From Pseudomonas sp. UBA5706 (GTDB lineage: Bacteria; Pseudomonadota; Gammaproteobacteria; Pseudomonadales; Pseudomonadaceae): a stretch of DNA of 64,000 nucleotides. Shown here one piece after another: positions 26,151-35,003 of this stretch. The notes under the pieces were generated by a model that was given only the letters and a program-made list of their open reading frames with translations, searched no databases and was not told the origin of the DNA. Position 1 is the first letter of the stretch. The number at the start of each line of letters is the position of its first letter. Both the position numbers and the translations under genes were made by a program. The DNA lies in assembly GCF_002419965.1 (NCBI RefSeq), contig NZ_DIHC01000043.1, forward strand, positions 248,001 to 312,000. Reading direction: 5' to 3'.

Positions 26151-26201
26151 TATACTGCGCACATCCTTGCTTAAAACTTTGAAACGTCAGCGGATATCCG
26201 C
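26151..26201 (+). promoter_or_regulatory. Candidate dadA promoter and palindrome near its ribosome site
   Basis: A TATACT box (26151-26156) has no good -35 at 17 nt spacing, as expected for a promoter that needs Lrp. Further down, GCGGATATCCGC (26190-26201) is a perfect 12-bp palindrome ending a few bases before the GAGGGA ribosome site of dadA (start 26217). Confidence 0.4.
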
Positions 26202-26216
26202 GATGAGGGAATCAAC

Positions 26217-27518
26217 ATGCGCGTCCTGGTCCTTGGAAGTGGCGTAATCGGTGTCACCAGTGCTTACTACCTGGCCCGTGCAGGCTTCGAGGTAACGGTC
26301 GTAGACCGTCAGCCTGCCGCTGCCCTGGAAACCAGTTTTGCCAACGCCGGCCAAGTTTCGCCGGGCTATGCATCGCCATGGGCCGCGCCGGGCGTACCGC
26401 TCAAAGCCATCAAATGGCTGCTGCAGCGCCACGCGCCATTGGCAATAAAGGCAACTGCCGACATCGGTCAGTACTTGTGGATGGCGCAAATGCTGCGCAA
26501 CTGCACGCAAAGCCGTTACGCGGTCAACAAGGAGCGCATGGTGCGTCTGTCCGAGTACAGCCGCGATTGCCTCGACGAGCTGCGCACCGAAACGGGGATC
26601 GCCTATGAAGGTCGCAGCCTGGGCACCACTCAGCTGTTCCGCACTCAGGAGCAGCTGGATAATGCCGCCAAGGACATCGCCGTGCTTGAACAGGCGGGCG
26701 TGCCCTATGAAGTGCTCGACCGCGCAGGCATCGCTCGGGTTGAGCCTGCGTTGGCCAGCGTCAGCAATATCCTCAGCGGTGCCCTGCGTCTGCCAAACGA
26801 CCAGACCGGCGATTGCCAGCTGTTCACCACGCGTCTGGCGCAGATGTGCGTGAAGCTAGGCGTTGAATTCCGGTTCGGCCAGGCCGTCGAGTCGATTGAT
26901 TTCGCCGGGGACCGAATCAATGGCGTGCGTGTCAACGGCAAGCTGCAAACCGCTGATCGTTATGTTCTCGCGCTGGGCAGCTACTCGCCGCAGTTGCTCA
27001 AGCCGTTGGGCATCAAGGCGCCGGTTTATCCGCTCAAGGGTTACTCGCTGACCGTGCCAATCACCAACCCCGACATGGCTCCGACCTCGACCATTCTCGA
27101 CGAGACCTACAAGGTGGCGATCACTCGTTTCGACAACCGTATTCGCGTGGGTGGCATGGCCGAGATTGCCGGTTTCGACCTGTCGCTCAACCCGCGTCGA
27201 CGGGAAACGCTGGAGATGATCGTCAACGATCTCTATCCTCAGGGCGGCGATCTGAGCGAGGCGAGTTTTTGGACCGGTCTGCGTCCGACCACGCCCGACG
27301 GCACACCCATCGTCGGTGCCACGCCTTATCGCAATCTGTTCCTTAATACCGGCCACGGCACGCTCGGCTGGACCATGGCCTGTGGTTCCGGTCGCCTGCT
27401 GGCCGATCTGATTGCCCGCAAGACGCCTCAGATCAGCGCCGAAGGCCTCGATATTTCCCGCTATGCAAGCTCCAAGGAGATCGCCAAACATGTCAGTACA
27501 GCGCCAGCTCACCAATGA
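26217..27518 (+). CDS. dadA: D-amino acid dehydrogenase, small subunit
   Basis: DadA oxidises D-alanine and other D-amino acids to keto acids and ammonia, passing electrons to the respiratory chain; it is membrane associated. The 433-residue flavoprotein has the FAD motif VLGSGVIGVTSAYYLA at residues 5-20, then TSFANAGQVSPGYASPWA, and the C-terminal FLNTGHGTLGWTMACGSG. With dadX it lets the cell use L-alanine by first racemising it. It overlaps the next gene (ridA-like) by 29 bp. Confidence 0.97.
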   Translation: MRVLVLGSGVIGVTSAYYLARAGFEVTVVDRQPAAALETSFANAGQVSPGYASPWAAPGVPLKAIKWLLQRHAPLAIKATADIGQYLWMAQMLRNCTQSRYAVNKERMVRLSEYSRDCLDELRTETGIAYEGRSLGTTQLFRTQEQLDNAAKDIAVLEQAGVPYEVLDRAGIARVEPALASVSNILSGALRLPNDQTGDCQLFTTRLAQMCVKLGVEFRFGQAVESIDFAGDRINGVRVNGKLQTADRYVLALGSYSPQLLKPLGIKAPVYPLKGYSLTVPITNPDMAPTSTILDETYKVAITRFDNRIRVGGMAEIAGFDLSLNPRRRETLEMIVNDLYPQGGDLSEASFWTGLRPTTPDGTPIVGATPYRNLFLNTGHGTLGWTMACGSGRLLADLIARKTPQISAEGLDISRYASSKEIAKHVSTAPAHQ

Positions 27519-27843
27519 GCGCATGAGTCAGATTGTTGCCCACAACGGCACCGTTTATCTCGCCGGACAAGTGGGCGACGACATGACAGCGGGTATCGAA
27601 CAGCAAACCCGCGAGGTCCTGAGCAATATCGAGCGGCTGCTGGACCTGGCGGGCACCGACAAGAGCCGCATTCTGTCGGTGACGATCTATTTGAAGGACA
27701 TCGACGCACATTTTGCCGCAATGAACAGCGTGTGGGACAAGTGGCTGCCCAAAGGCGTCGCACCGGCGCGCGCCACGGTCGAAGCCAAGCTTTGCGAGCC
27801 GGAAATTCTGATTGAGCTGTCGGTGATCGCGGCGCTTTCGTAA
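27490..27843 (+). CDS. RidA-family enamine/imine deaminase
   Basis: A 117-residue RidA (YjgF) protein: MSQIVAHNGTVYLAGQVG near the start and ARATVEAKLCEPEILIELSVIAAL at the end, the latter with the conserved Arg that binds the imine carboxylate. RidA proteins hydrolyse reactive imines such as those released by DadA and by PLP enzymes, so its place between dadA and dadX makes biochemical sense. The ATG at 27490 lies inside the end of dadA, with AAGGAG (from 27474) upstream, suggesting translational coupling. Confidence 0.94.
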   Translation: MSVQRQLTNERMSQIVAHNGTVYLAGQVGDDMTAGIEQQTREVLSNIERLLDLAGTDKSRILSVTIYLKDIDAHFAAMNSVWDKWLPKGVAPARATVEAKLCEPEILIELSVIAALS

Positions 27844-27991
27844 TTCGTTGTCTTTTTTGCCATCCCTGGGGGAGCGAGCGTATTCGCGAAAGCGTGCTGA
27901 CAGATGACAAAAAGTTGTCCGACTCAGCACGCTGCACGAGCCCAGCCGCTCCCACTGCTCTTTTATCCCTTTGCGTCAGAATCCACTCACC

Positions 27992-29065
27992 ATGCGTCCA
28001 GCCCGCGCCCTTATTGATCTTTCAGCCCTGCGCCACAACTACCAACTGGCCCGTGAAACCAGCGGCGCGAGGGCACTTGCCGTGATCAAGGCCGATGCCT
28101 ATGGGCATGGTGCCGTGCGCGTCGCCCAAGCGCTGGACACCGAGGCCGACGGGTTTGCCGTTGCCTGCATCGAAGAAGCGCTGGAGTTACGGCAGGCCGG
28201 TATTAGCGCACCGGTTTTGCTGCTGGAAGGTTTTTTCGAAGCTGACGAGCTGGCGCTGATCGTCGAGCATGACCTCTGGTGTGTGGTGCATTCGCACTGG
28301 CAACTTGAGGCCATCGAGAAATCCCATGTGGGCAAGCCGCTGAATATCTGGCTGAAAATGGATTCGGGCATGCACCGCGTCGGCATTCATCCCAGCGAAT
28401 ATCAGGCGACCTACCAGCGCCTGCTGGCCACCGGCAAAACGGCCAAGGTTGTGCTGATGACTCACTTTGCCCGTGCCGATGAGCTGGGCAGTGTTCGCAC
28501 CGACGAGCAGGTGGCGATTTTCCAGTCGGCCCGCGAAGATCTCCCGGTAGAAGTCAGTCTGCGTAACTCTCCGGGGGTAATGGGGTGGCCGAACGTACCG
28601 AGCGATTGGGTTCGGCCGGGCATCATGCTCTACGGCACCACGCCTTTCGATCAGCCGCAATCGGTGGCTGACCGACTGCAACCGGTCATGACCCTGGAGT
28701 CAAAGGTCATCTGCGTGCGTGAATTGCCAGCGGGGGAGCCGGTGGGGTATGGCGGCGCCTTCGTCACTGACCGCCGCATGCGGATCGGCGTCGTCGCCAT
28801 GGGCTATGCCGATGGCTATCCGCGCCAGGCACCGACCGGCACGCCCGTGATGATCGATGGCCAGCGCAGCCAGTTGCTCGGCCGCGTCTCGATGGACATG
28901 CTGTGCGTTGACCTGAGCACCGTGCCGGGCGCAGGTCTGGGCAGCCGCGTCGAATTGTGGGGCAAAAACGTATTGGCCAGCGACGTTGCTGCCAGCGCCG
29001 GAACCATTCCTTACCAGATATTCTGCAACCTCAAACGTGTGCCAAGGCTCTATTGCGCAGGCTGA
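27992..29065 (+). CDS. dadX: Alanine racemase, catabolic
   Basis: A 357-residue fold-type III PLP enzyme that interconverts L- and D-alanine. The PLP lysine is Lys 33 in AVIKADAYGHG; later come WLKMDSGMHRVG, LRNSPGVMGWP, the catalytic-Tyr block VGYGGAF and VSMDMLCVDLS. Context (dadR-dadA-ridA-dadX) marks it as the catabolic enzyme. The ATG at 27992 gives the family length; a TTG at 27971 is in frame but less likely. Confidence 0.95.
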   Translation: MRPARALIDLSALRHNYQLARETSGARALAVIKADAYGHGAVRVAQALDTEADGFAVACIEEALELRQAGISAPVLLLEGFFEADELALIVEHDLWCVVHSHWQLEAIEKSHVGKPLNIWLKMDSGMHRVGIHPSEYQATYQRLLATGKTAKVVLMTHFARADELGSVRTDEQVAIFQSAREDLPVEVSLRNSPGVMGWPNVPSDWVRPGIMLYGTTPFDQPQSVADRLQPVMTLESKVICVRELPAGEPVGYGGAFVTDRRMRIGVVAMGYADGYPRQAPTGTPVMIDGQRSQLLGRVSMDMLCVDLSTVPGAGLGSRVELWGKNVLASDVAASAGTIPYQIFCNLKRVPRLYCAG

Positions 29066-29214
29066 CGATTGCTCGTCCTGAATTACCTCGCGGCCGTTGG
29101 TGGCCGCGAGTTCCTTGGCTAATCGGCCAACGGTTCCAAGTGTTGTAAATACTGAACACTGTTGCCATCATGGCGACCACTTGACCGTGCTTGATTACCC
29201 GGAGGACCCCCGCA

Positions 29215-29763
29215 TTGGACGTCGGTGAACGACTGCAATCCATTCGCAAACTCAAAGGTCTGTCGCAACGTGAACTCGCCAAAAGAGCGGGCGTGACCAA
29301 CAGCACCATTTCCATGATCGAAAAGAACAGCGTCAGCCCCTCGATCAGCTCCCTGCGCAAGGTGCTGAGCGGAATTCCGATGTCCATGGTGGAATTCTTT
29401 TCTGAAGAGATCGAGCCAGAAAACCCGACCCAGGTGGTCTACAAGGCCAGCGAACTGATCGATATTTCGGACGGCGCTGTCACCATGAAGCTGGTTGGCA
29501 AATCCCATTCGGGGCGGGCTATAGCCTTTCTCACCGAGGTCTACCCGCCAGGCGCTGACACCGGTGAAGAAATGCTCGTTCACGAAGGCGAAGAAACCGG
29601 CATTCTGGTCGAAGGGCGCCTTGAATTGGTGGTCGGCCTCGATACCTACGTGCTCGAAGCAGGCGACAGCTACTATTTCGAAAGCACGCGACCCCATCGC
29701 TTTCGCAACCCCTTCGACGTCCCGGCACGGCTGATCAGCGCGGCCACGCCCGCGAATTTTTGA
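29215..29763 (+). CDS. pauR: XRE-cupin transcriptional regulator (PauR/PuuR-like)
   Basis: A 182-residue repressor-type protein: XRE helix-turn-helix at residues about 3-58 (VGERLQSIRKLKGLSQRELAKRAG, NSTISMIEKN) and a C-terminal cupin (HEGEETGILVEGRLELVVG, LEAGDSYYFESTRPHRFRN). It is very like PAO1 PA5301, described as PauR, the polyamine-responsive repressor of gamma-glutamylpolyamine catabolism. The start is a TTG at 29215 with GGAGGA 8 nt upstream (29201-29206); this gives LDVGERLQSI. Likely targets in the window are kauB and the PuuB-like oxidase gene. Confidence 0.9.
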   Translation: MDVGERLQSIRKLKGLSQRELAKRAGVTNSTISMIEKNSVSPSISSLRKVLSGIPMSMVEFFSEEIEPENPTQVVYKASELIDISDGAVTMKLVGKSHSGRAIAFLTEVYPPGADTGEEMLVHEGEETGILVEGRLELVVGLDTYVLEAGDSYYFESTRPHRFRNPFDVPARLISAATPANF

Positions 29764-29855
29764 TCGCTGCGGCGGCCCTGATCGCCGGGACGACGAATTG
29801 AAGGTCGCGATCAATGAAATGTCGGACTGACAGGAGCAGCGGGGCGAAAAGGTAC

Positions 29856-30164
29856 ATGTTCAAGAAAACACTGCTGATAGGGATATGGGCGCTTGCTGCC
29901 GTGATGTTCGCTGGTACGGCAGACGCCACGATGCGTTGCGGGACGTCATTGATCAGCCTGGGTGACACCATCAGCGTGGTCCGTGAGAAATGCGGCGCGC
30001 CCGATAGCAGTGTTGAACAGAATCCGGTGTCTAGAAACAACGGCGTCCCCCGTTTCAACGCAGTGAAAGTCACGTTGTGGGTATATGGCCCGCGCAATGG
30101 CGCTTATCAGCATCTGAAGTTCATCGAGGACAAGTTGGTAGCGATCGATACCCGCAGAAATTGA
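29856..30164 (+). CDS. DUF2845 exported protein
   Basis: A 102-residue protein with a signal peptide (residues about 1-25, cut after TADA). The mature part has MRCGTSLISLGDTISVVREKCGAPD, the DUF2845 hallmark, with two Cys that may form a disulfide, then VTLWVYGPRNGAYQHLKFIEDKLVAIDTRR. The function is not known. The start at 29856 follows AAAAGG; the ATG at 29814 would bury the signal peptide. Confidence 0.85.
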   Translation: MFKKTLLIGIWALAAVMFAGTADATMRCGTSLISLGDTISVVREKCGAPDSSVEQNPVSRNNGVPRFNAVKVTLWVYGPRNGAYQHLKFIEDKLVAIDTRRN

Positions 30165-30190
30165 GCTTCGACTGAACACGGTCTTGATTC

Positions 30191-30332
30191 AGGCGCTAGG
30201 CGCTTGGCTTACCAGCGATCTGGCGTGCAGCGGCATTGAAAGACCGGATGCTTAGTGGTGTCAGACACCCTGCATAGCCTGCATTTGCTGCCGGTTCCCG
30301 GCAGACCGCGAGCAAGCTGTGCGCCTGCTCCT
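30191..30332. repeat. Intergenic repeat, copy D
   Basis: GCGCTTGG..CAGCGATCTGGCGTGCAGCGGCA, then a central GGTGTC/GACACC inverted repeat, then TTGCTGCCGG.TCCCGGCAGA and GCGAGCAAGCTGTGCGCCTGC. The order matches copy B. It fills much of the 271-bp gap before the CoA-transferase gene. Confidence 0.65.
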
Positions 30333-30435
30333 TCCAGGCAGCATCAGACGCAAACCGAGTTGCCTTGGCGTATTGCAGCAATTTCCTCTCATCCCCGGTC
30401 CAAGCTCAATCGAATAACAAACCAGGAGAGGCCGG

Positions 30436-32361
30436 ATGCCGCATTCCTGCTCGATCGAGCAAGCTGTCGATCACGTGCTGGCCGAGCTGCCGGCGCACAT
30501 CCGCATGGGGATGCCTTTGGGGCTGGGCAAGCCCAACCGGTTCGCCAATGCACTTTATGCCCGCATCAAATCCCTGCCTGACCGGCAGCTAACCATCTAT
30601 ACCGCGCTGTGCCTTGGGCGTCCAAAGGCGGGCGACGGTTTGCAGGGGCGTTTTCTCGAGCCCTTTCTTGAGCGCGTGTTTGGTGACTATCTGGAACTGG
30701 ATTTCCTCGCCGATCTTCATAAAAGCAACCTGCCGCCCAACGTGCAGGTCGAGCAGTTCTTTATGCAGCCTGGCAGTCTTCTGGGCAGTGCCCAGGCGCA
30801 GCAGGATTACGTCAGCAGCAACTACAGCCATGTCGCGCGGGACATCAACGGCAGTGGCGTAAACCTGGTAGCGCAGTTGGTGGCTCACAATCCGCAACGT
30901 CCACAGTGCCTGAGCCTGAGCTGTAACCCGGACATCACCCTCGATCTGCTGCCAATGCTGCAAAAGCGTCGCGCGGCGGGCGAGCACATATTGATGCTCG
31001 GACACGTTCATGCCGATTTGCCTTACATGTCTGGCAATGCCGAGGTGAGCGCGGACACCTTCGACCTGTTGATCGAGTACGAAGAGCGCAGCACCCTGTT
31101 CTCTACGCCAAATATGCCGGTGGGCTGTCAGGATCACTTCATCGGCCTATACGCCAGCACGTTGGTGCGCGACGGCGGCACGTTACAGATCGGTATCGGC
31201 TCCATGGGCGATGCGTTGACGGCAGCGTTGCTGGCGCGGCAAGCGGACAACGAGACCTATCGCGCGTGCCTGGCCGAACTGGATGGGATTTCTACCTGGA
31301 AGCCGTTGATCGAAGCCGAGGGTGGAGTGATGCCTTTTGGGGCCGGTCTCTACGGTTGTAGCGAAATGCTGGTCAATGGCCTGTTGGTGTTACTCGACGC
31401 AGGCATTATTCGGCGTGGGGTATATGCGGATGCGGCGTTACAGCGGCTCGCTAACGCAGGTGCGCTGGACGAGACGATTCATGGAAATGGCGTGCTGATC
31501 CACGGCGGTTTTTTCCTGGGGCCACGCAGTTTCTATGAGCGTTTGCGCGAGTTTTCCTGCGCTCAAATCGAGCAGATCGACATGACGGCCATCAGCTACA
31601 TCAACGAGCTGTATGGCGATGAAACCTTGAAGCGCCTGCAGCGGCGCGATGCGCGCTTCATCAACAGCGCCTTTACTGTAACGCTGCTGGGCGCGGCAGT
31701 GTCCGATCAACTGGAGGACGGGCGCGTGGTCAGCGGGGTGGGAGGGCAATACAACTTTGTCGCCCAGGCGCATGCCTTGGAAGGCGCGCGTTCGATCCTG
31801 ATCCTGCGAAGTTGGCGCGAGTCGGGTGGCGAGGTCAGTTCCAATATCGTCTGGGAATATGGCCACACAACCATCCCCCGGCACCTGCGCGATATCGTTA
31901 TCACCGAATACGGCATTGCTGATTTGCGTGGCAAAACGGATGCCGCAGTGATCGAAGCCTTGCTCAACATCACTGACTCACGGTTTCAACCGAGCCTGAT
32001 CGAACAAGCGCAAAAAGCGGGCAAGCTGGGCAAGGGCTTCCGCCTTGATCCGTTGTTCACCCGAAACACTCCGCAGCGGCTGAATGAGATTCGCGATCAG
32101 TTCCCGTCGCTGTTCGTCGAATACCCGCTGGGCAGCGATTTCAGCGCCGAGGAGCGCGATTTACTGCGGGCGCTGAACTGGCTCAAGAGCAAGTTCAAGC
32201 TCACGGAGATCATCGAGTTGGGCAAGGCGACCCTGGAGGCACCAGAGCCGGGTGCGTATACAGAGCATTTACGACGCATGGGGCTGCAAGAGCCGCAGGG
32301 GCTGCGGGAGGAACTGTATCAGCGGCTGGTATTGGCGGGATTGCAGGCCACTCAAACCTGA
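30436..32361 (+). CDS. Acetyl-CoA hydrolase/transferase family protein
   Basis: A 641-residue protein related to acetyl-CoA hydrolase/4-hydroxybutyrate CoA-transferase. The C-terminal domain (about residues 400-560) has FINSAFTVTLLGAAVSDQLEDGRVVSGVGGQYNFV and VTEYGIADLRGKT, which are typical of the family (the GVGGQxDF motif reads GVGGQYNF here). The N-terminal part (MGMPLGLGKPNRFANAL) is the usual first domain, and the protein is longer than the 430-550 residues of most relatives. It would transfer or hydrolyse an acyl-CoA; the acyl group is unknown. AGGAG precedes the ATG. Confidence 0.86.
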   Translation: MPHSCSIEQAVDHVLAELPAHIRMGMPLGLGKPNRFANALYARIKSLPDRQLTIYTALCLGRPKAGDGLQGRFLEPFLERVFGDYLELDFLADLHKSNLPPNVQVEQFFMQPGSLLGSAQAQQDYVSSNYSHVARDINGSGVNLVAQLVAHNPQRPQCLSLSCNPDITLDLLPMLQKRRAAGEHILMLGHVHADLPYMSGNAEVSADTFDLLIEYEERSTLFSTPNMPVGCQDHFIGLYASTLVRDGGTLQIGIGSMGDALTAALLARQADNETYRACLAELDGISTWKPLIEAEGGVMPFGAGLYGCSEMLVNGLLVLLDAGIIRRGVYADAALQRLANAGALDETIHGNGVLIHGGFFLGPRSFYERLREFSCAQIEQIDMTAISYINELYGDETLKRLQRRDARFINSAFTVTLLGAAVSDQLEDGRVVSGVGGQYNFVAQAHALEGARSILILRSWRESGGEVSSNIVWEYGHTTIPRHLRDIVITEYGIADLRGKTDAAVIEALLNITDSRFQPSLIEQAQKAGKLGKGFRLDPLFTRNTPQRLNEIRDQFPSLFVEYPLGSDFSAEERDLLRALNWLKSKFKLTEIIELGKATLEAPEPGAYTEHLRRMGLQEPQGLREELYQRLVLAGLQATQT

Positions 32362-32476
32362 AGGACCTTCATCGAGTCGGGTGATCTTCTGCATTCGTCC
32401 GGCTTGCGACGGCGGGCAGGACGCAACCACCGCCGGTAAACCGCGTTGCTACAGGGTTAACTGCTTTCTGGTTGTG

Positions 32477-33292
32477 TCAGCCAAGTGACTTAATGATCAA
32501 CAACGCCGCTGCGAAGAATCCGGTCATGGCAAACAGCTGCTGCAATCTGGGCCCTGCCAGGAATCGTGACACCTGCCGCCCTGCCATCAGCCCCGCCACT
32601 GCACCCGCTGTGAAAGGAAGGCCCACCGCCCAGTGCATCACCCCACTGAGGCTGGCCGTGGCCACGCTGCCAGTGGACACCAGCGCGATCACCGCCAGAG
32701 AAGTCGCGACGATGCTTTTCAGGTTCAGGTCGGTATAACGTGTCAGCGCCGGAACGATCACGAATCCGCCACCGACCCCGAGCAGGCCGGACAGCAAGCC
32801 CGACATCATGCCGGTGACGGCCAGGAAACGGGCGCAGGGCAGGGTCCAGCGCAGGCGGCCTTCCAGTGGATTGAGCACGCACGGCAGGAACCCGGCGCGC
32901 TCGAGCGGCTTGCCATGCCGTAACTCAATTGCTGCCTTGCGATAGATTCGGCCGCAGACATACACCATTACCAGCGCAAACCCCAGTGCCAACGGCGTGT
33001 CGGGCACCTGATGAGCGAGCCACAGACCCAGCGGCGCGAAGCAGATGCCGATTGCAGCAATGAACAGCGCTGCACGATAGCGCACGATGCCCTGACGCAA
33101 CCCCAGCAGTGCGCCCACTGCCGATGCCAGCCCAACCGCCAGCAGCCCTACAGGCGCTGCTTCGATCATCGTCAGTCCCAGGCCGAATACCAGCAACGGC
33201 ACGGCGAGAATCCCACCGCCTGCGCCGGTCAGCGCCAATACCGCTCCAATGATCGTACCGAGGCCGGCTCCGATCAGTTCGTGTTCATTCAT
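32477..33292 (-). CDS. TauE/SafE-family sulfite/anion exporter
   Basis: A 271-residue membrane protein with about eight hydrophobic segments. It has the glycine-rich family motifs GTIIGAVLALTGAGGGILAVP (residues 12-32) and SGLLGVGGGFVIVPAL. Members export sulfite, sulfonates or other organosulfur anions. Its stop-to-start neighbour upstream is an ETHE1-like MBL protein in the same direction (39 bp apart), which supports a sulfur role. The gap 32362-32476 after it holds no clear feature. Confidence 0.9.
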   Translation of the reverse strand: MNEHELIGAGLGTIIGAVLALTGAGGGILAVPLLVFGLGLTMIEAAPVGLLAVGLASAVGALLGLRQGIVRYRAALFIAAIGICFAPLGLWLAHQVPDTPLALGFALVMVYVCGRIYRKAAIELRHGKPLERAGFLPCVLNPLEGRLRWTLPCARFLAVTGMMSGLLSGLLGVGGGFVIVPALTRYTDLNLKSIVATSLAVIALVSTGSVATASLSGVMHWAVGLPFTAGAVAGLMAGRQVSRFLAGPRLQQLFAMTGFFAAALLIIKSLG

Positions 33293-33331
33293 CGTTTGTT
33301 GCGTCCACCCTCGGTGCCGGTCATCAATGAG

Positions 33332-34216
33332 TCAAAGTGCGTTGATCGGGATTTTGAGATAGCGCACGCCATTGTCTTCCGGCTCCGGCATATGGCCGCC
33401 GCGCATGTTGATCTGCACCGAGGGCAGGATCAGCACCGGCATGTCCAGGGTTGCATCTCGCTTTTCGCGCATCTGGACGAAGGCTTCTTCATCGATGCCC
33501 TCGCGGATGTGGATGTTGCTCGCGCGCTGCTCGGCGACCGTGGTCATGTACATCAATTCACGGCCGTTGGGCAGGTAGTCATGGCACATGAACAGACGGG
33601 TCTGCGGCGCCAGGCTGAGGATCTTGCTGATCGAGCGATATAACATGCGCGCGTCAGCGCCGGGGAAGTCGCAGCGGGCGGTACCGTAGTCAGGCATGAA
33701 CAGGGTGTCACCGACAAAGGCCACAGTCTGGCCATCGGCTTCGATCAGGTAGGTCATGCAGGCCGGGGTGTGGCCAGGAGTGTGCATCGCCCTGGCCTGC
33801 AGCGAACCGATCCTGAAATGCGCGTCGTCTTCCAGCAACTGATCGAACTGGCTGCCATCCCGGGCGAAGTCTCCGTGGGCATTGAACAATGCGCCAAAGA
33901 CTTTCTGCACCCGGGTGATGTGACTGCCAATGGCCACTTTGCCCCCCAGCTGTTCCCTGAGATACGCGGCAGCCGACAGGTGATCGGCGTGAACGTGAGT
34001 TTCCAGAATCCACTCCACCGAGACACCCGATTCACGAACCCTGGCGATCAACTTGTCCGCAGAACCGGTGCCGGTGCGCCCGGATTTCGGGTCGTAGTCC
34101 AGCACACTGTCAATCAGCGCCGCCTTGAGGGTCGAGCGGTCCACCACCAGGTAGCTGATGGTCGAGGTCTGCGGATCAAAGAACGCTTCTACGCTCAGTG
34201 ATTTGCCAATGTCCAT
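33332..34216 (-). CDS. MBL-fold hydrolase, persulfide dioxygenase-like
   Basis: A 294-residue metallo-beta-lactamase-fold protein. It has the metal motif ETHVHADHLSAAAYL, the second His in MHTPGHTPACMTYLI, the Asp in VAFVGDTLFMPDYGTARCDFPGGAD-like context (GDTLF), and the final His in MCHDYLPNGRE. This set resembles ETHE1/Blh enzymes that oxidise glutathione persulfide to sulfite, and a sulfite-type exporter gene follows directly. Glyoxalase II is an alternative, but the extended C-terminus fits the Blh group better. ATG at 34216 with AGGAG upstream; the frame to 34303 is ignored. Confidence 0.86.
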   Translation of the reverse strand: MDIGKSLSVEAFFDPQTSTISYLVVDRSTLKAALIDSVLDYDPKSGRTGTGSADKLIARVRESGVSVEWILETHVHADHLSAAAYLREQLGGKVAIGSHITRVQKVFGALFNAHGDFARDGSQFDQLLEDDAHFRIGSLQARAMHTPGHTPACMTYLIEADGQTVAFVGDTLFMPDYGTARCDFPGADARMLYRSISKILSLAPQTRLFMCHDYLPNGRELMYMTTVAEQRASNIHIREGIDEEAFVQMREKRDATLDMPVLILPSVQINMRGGHMPEPEDNGVRYLKIPINAL

Positions 34217-34391
34217 GAGATATCTCCTGAGTTGCTCAACCGTTCGCAGCGACCTGCCAGCCTGCCTGGAAAGGCCCGGTGCGGCTGACTTGGGCCCGAC
34301 CACCGTGCCTGCGGCAGCGGCACGGCTTGCTGCGCTGACTCACTTGAGATCGCTGCCCTCCGGCGGGGCGCTGCAGCAGGTGGGTCGATGT

Positions 34392-34961
34392 TTAGACGAA
34401 CGTCACCACGCCACCGTTCAACGATTTCACTCGCGCCAGGGACTCTACACGATAGCCTTGCCCATCGAGCTCCGCACGGCCGCCCTGAAACGACTTCTCG
34501 ATCACGATGCCCAGTCCAGCCACACTGGCGCCGGCCTGCTTGATGATCGAGATCAGCGCTTGGGACGCCTTACCGTTGGCCAGGAAGTCATCGATGATCA
34601 ACACGCGGTCGCTGTCGCTCAGATGGCGCGTGGAAATCGCGATGGTGCTCTGGGTCTGCTTGGTGAACGAGTAAACGCTCGCCGAGAACAGGTTTTCCGT
34701 AAGGGTCAGCGACTGATGCTTGCGCGCGAAAATCACTGGCACGCCGAGTTTAAGGCCGGTCATCACCGCCGGCGCGATGCCGGAGGCTTCAATGGTGACG
34801 ATCTTGGTGATGCCTGAGTCGGCAAACAACGTGGCGAATTCGTCACCAATCTGCTGCATCAGGACCGGATCGATCTGATGGTTGAGAAACGCGTCGACCT
34901 TCAATACCTGGTCGGAAAGTACGATGCCTTCCTCGCGAATTTTCTTGTGCAGTGCTTCCAC
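34392..34961 (-). CDS. xpt: Xanthine phosphoribosyltransferase
   Basis: A 189-residue purine-salvage enzyme that makes XMP from xanthine and PRPP. MEALHKKIREEGIVLSDQVL is the typical start; the PRPP loop is VLIIDDFLANGKAS (near residue 123), with IVTIEASGIAPAV and KSFQGGR also conserved. It follows rep in the same direction with 42 bp between. I see no purine riboswitch ahead of it, in contrast to Bacillus xpt. The 175-bp gap on the other side (34217-34391) has no recognisable feature. Confidence 0.96.
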   Translation of the reverse strand: MEALHKKIREEGIVLSDQVLKVDAFLNHQIDPVLMQQIGDEFATLFADSGITKIVTIEASGIAPAVMTGLKLGVPVIFARKHQSLTLTENLFSASVYSFTKQTQSTIAISTRHLSDSDRVLIIDDFLANGKASQALISIIKQAGASVAGLGIVIEKSFQGGRAELDGQGYRVESLARVKSLNGGVVTFV

Positions 34962-35003
34962 GTTGCTGTTCCTCAGGGCGCATAAGGCGCGAAATGTAGG
35001 GTT

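Noticed and set aside
34962..35003. Purine riboswitch before xpt
   Set aside because: Only 42 bp separate rep and xpt, too short for the aptamer, and no conserved core is seen.
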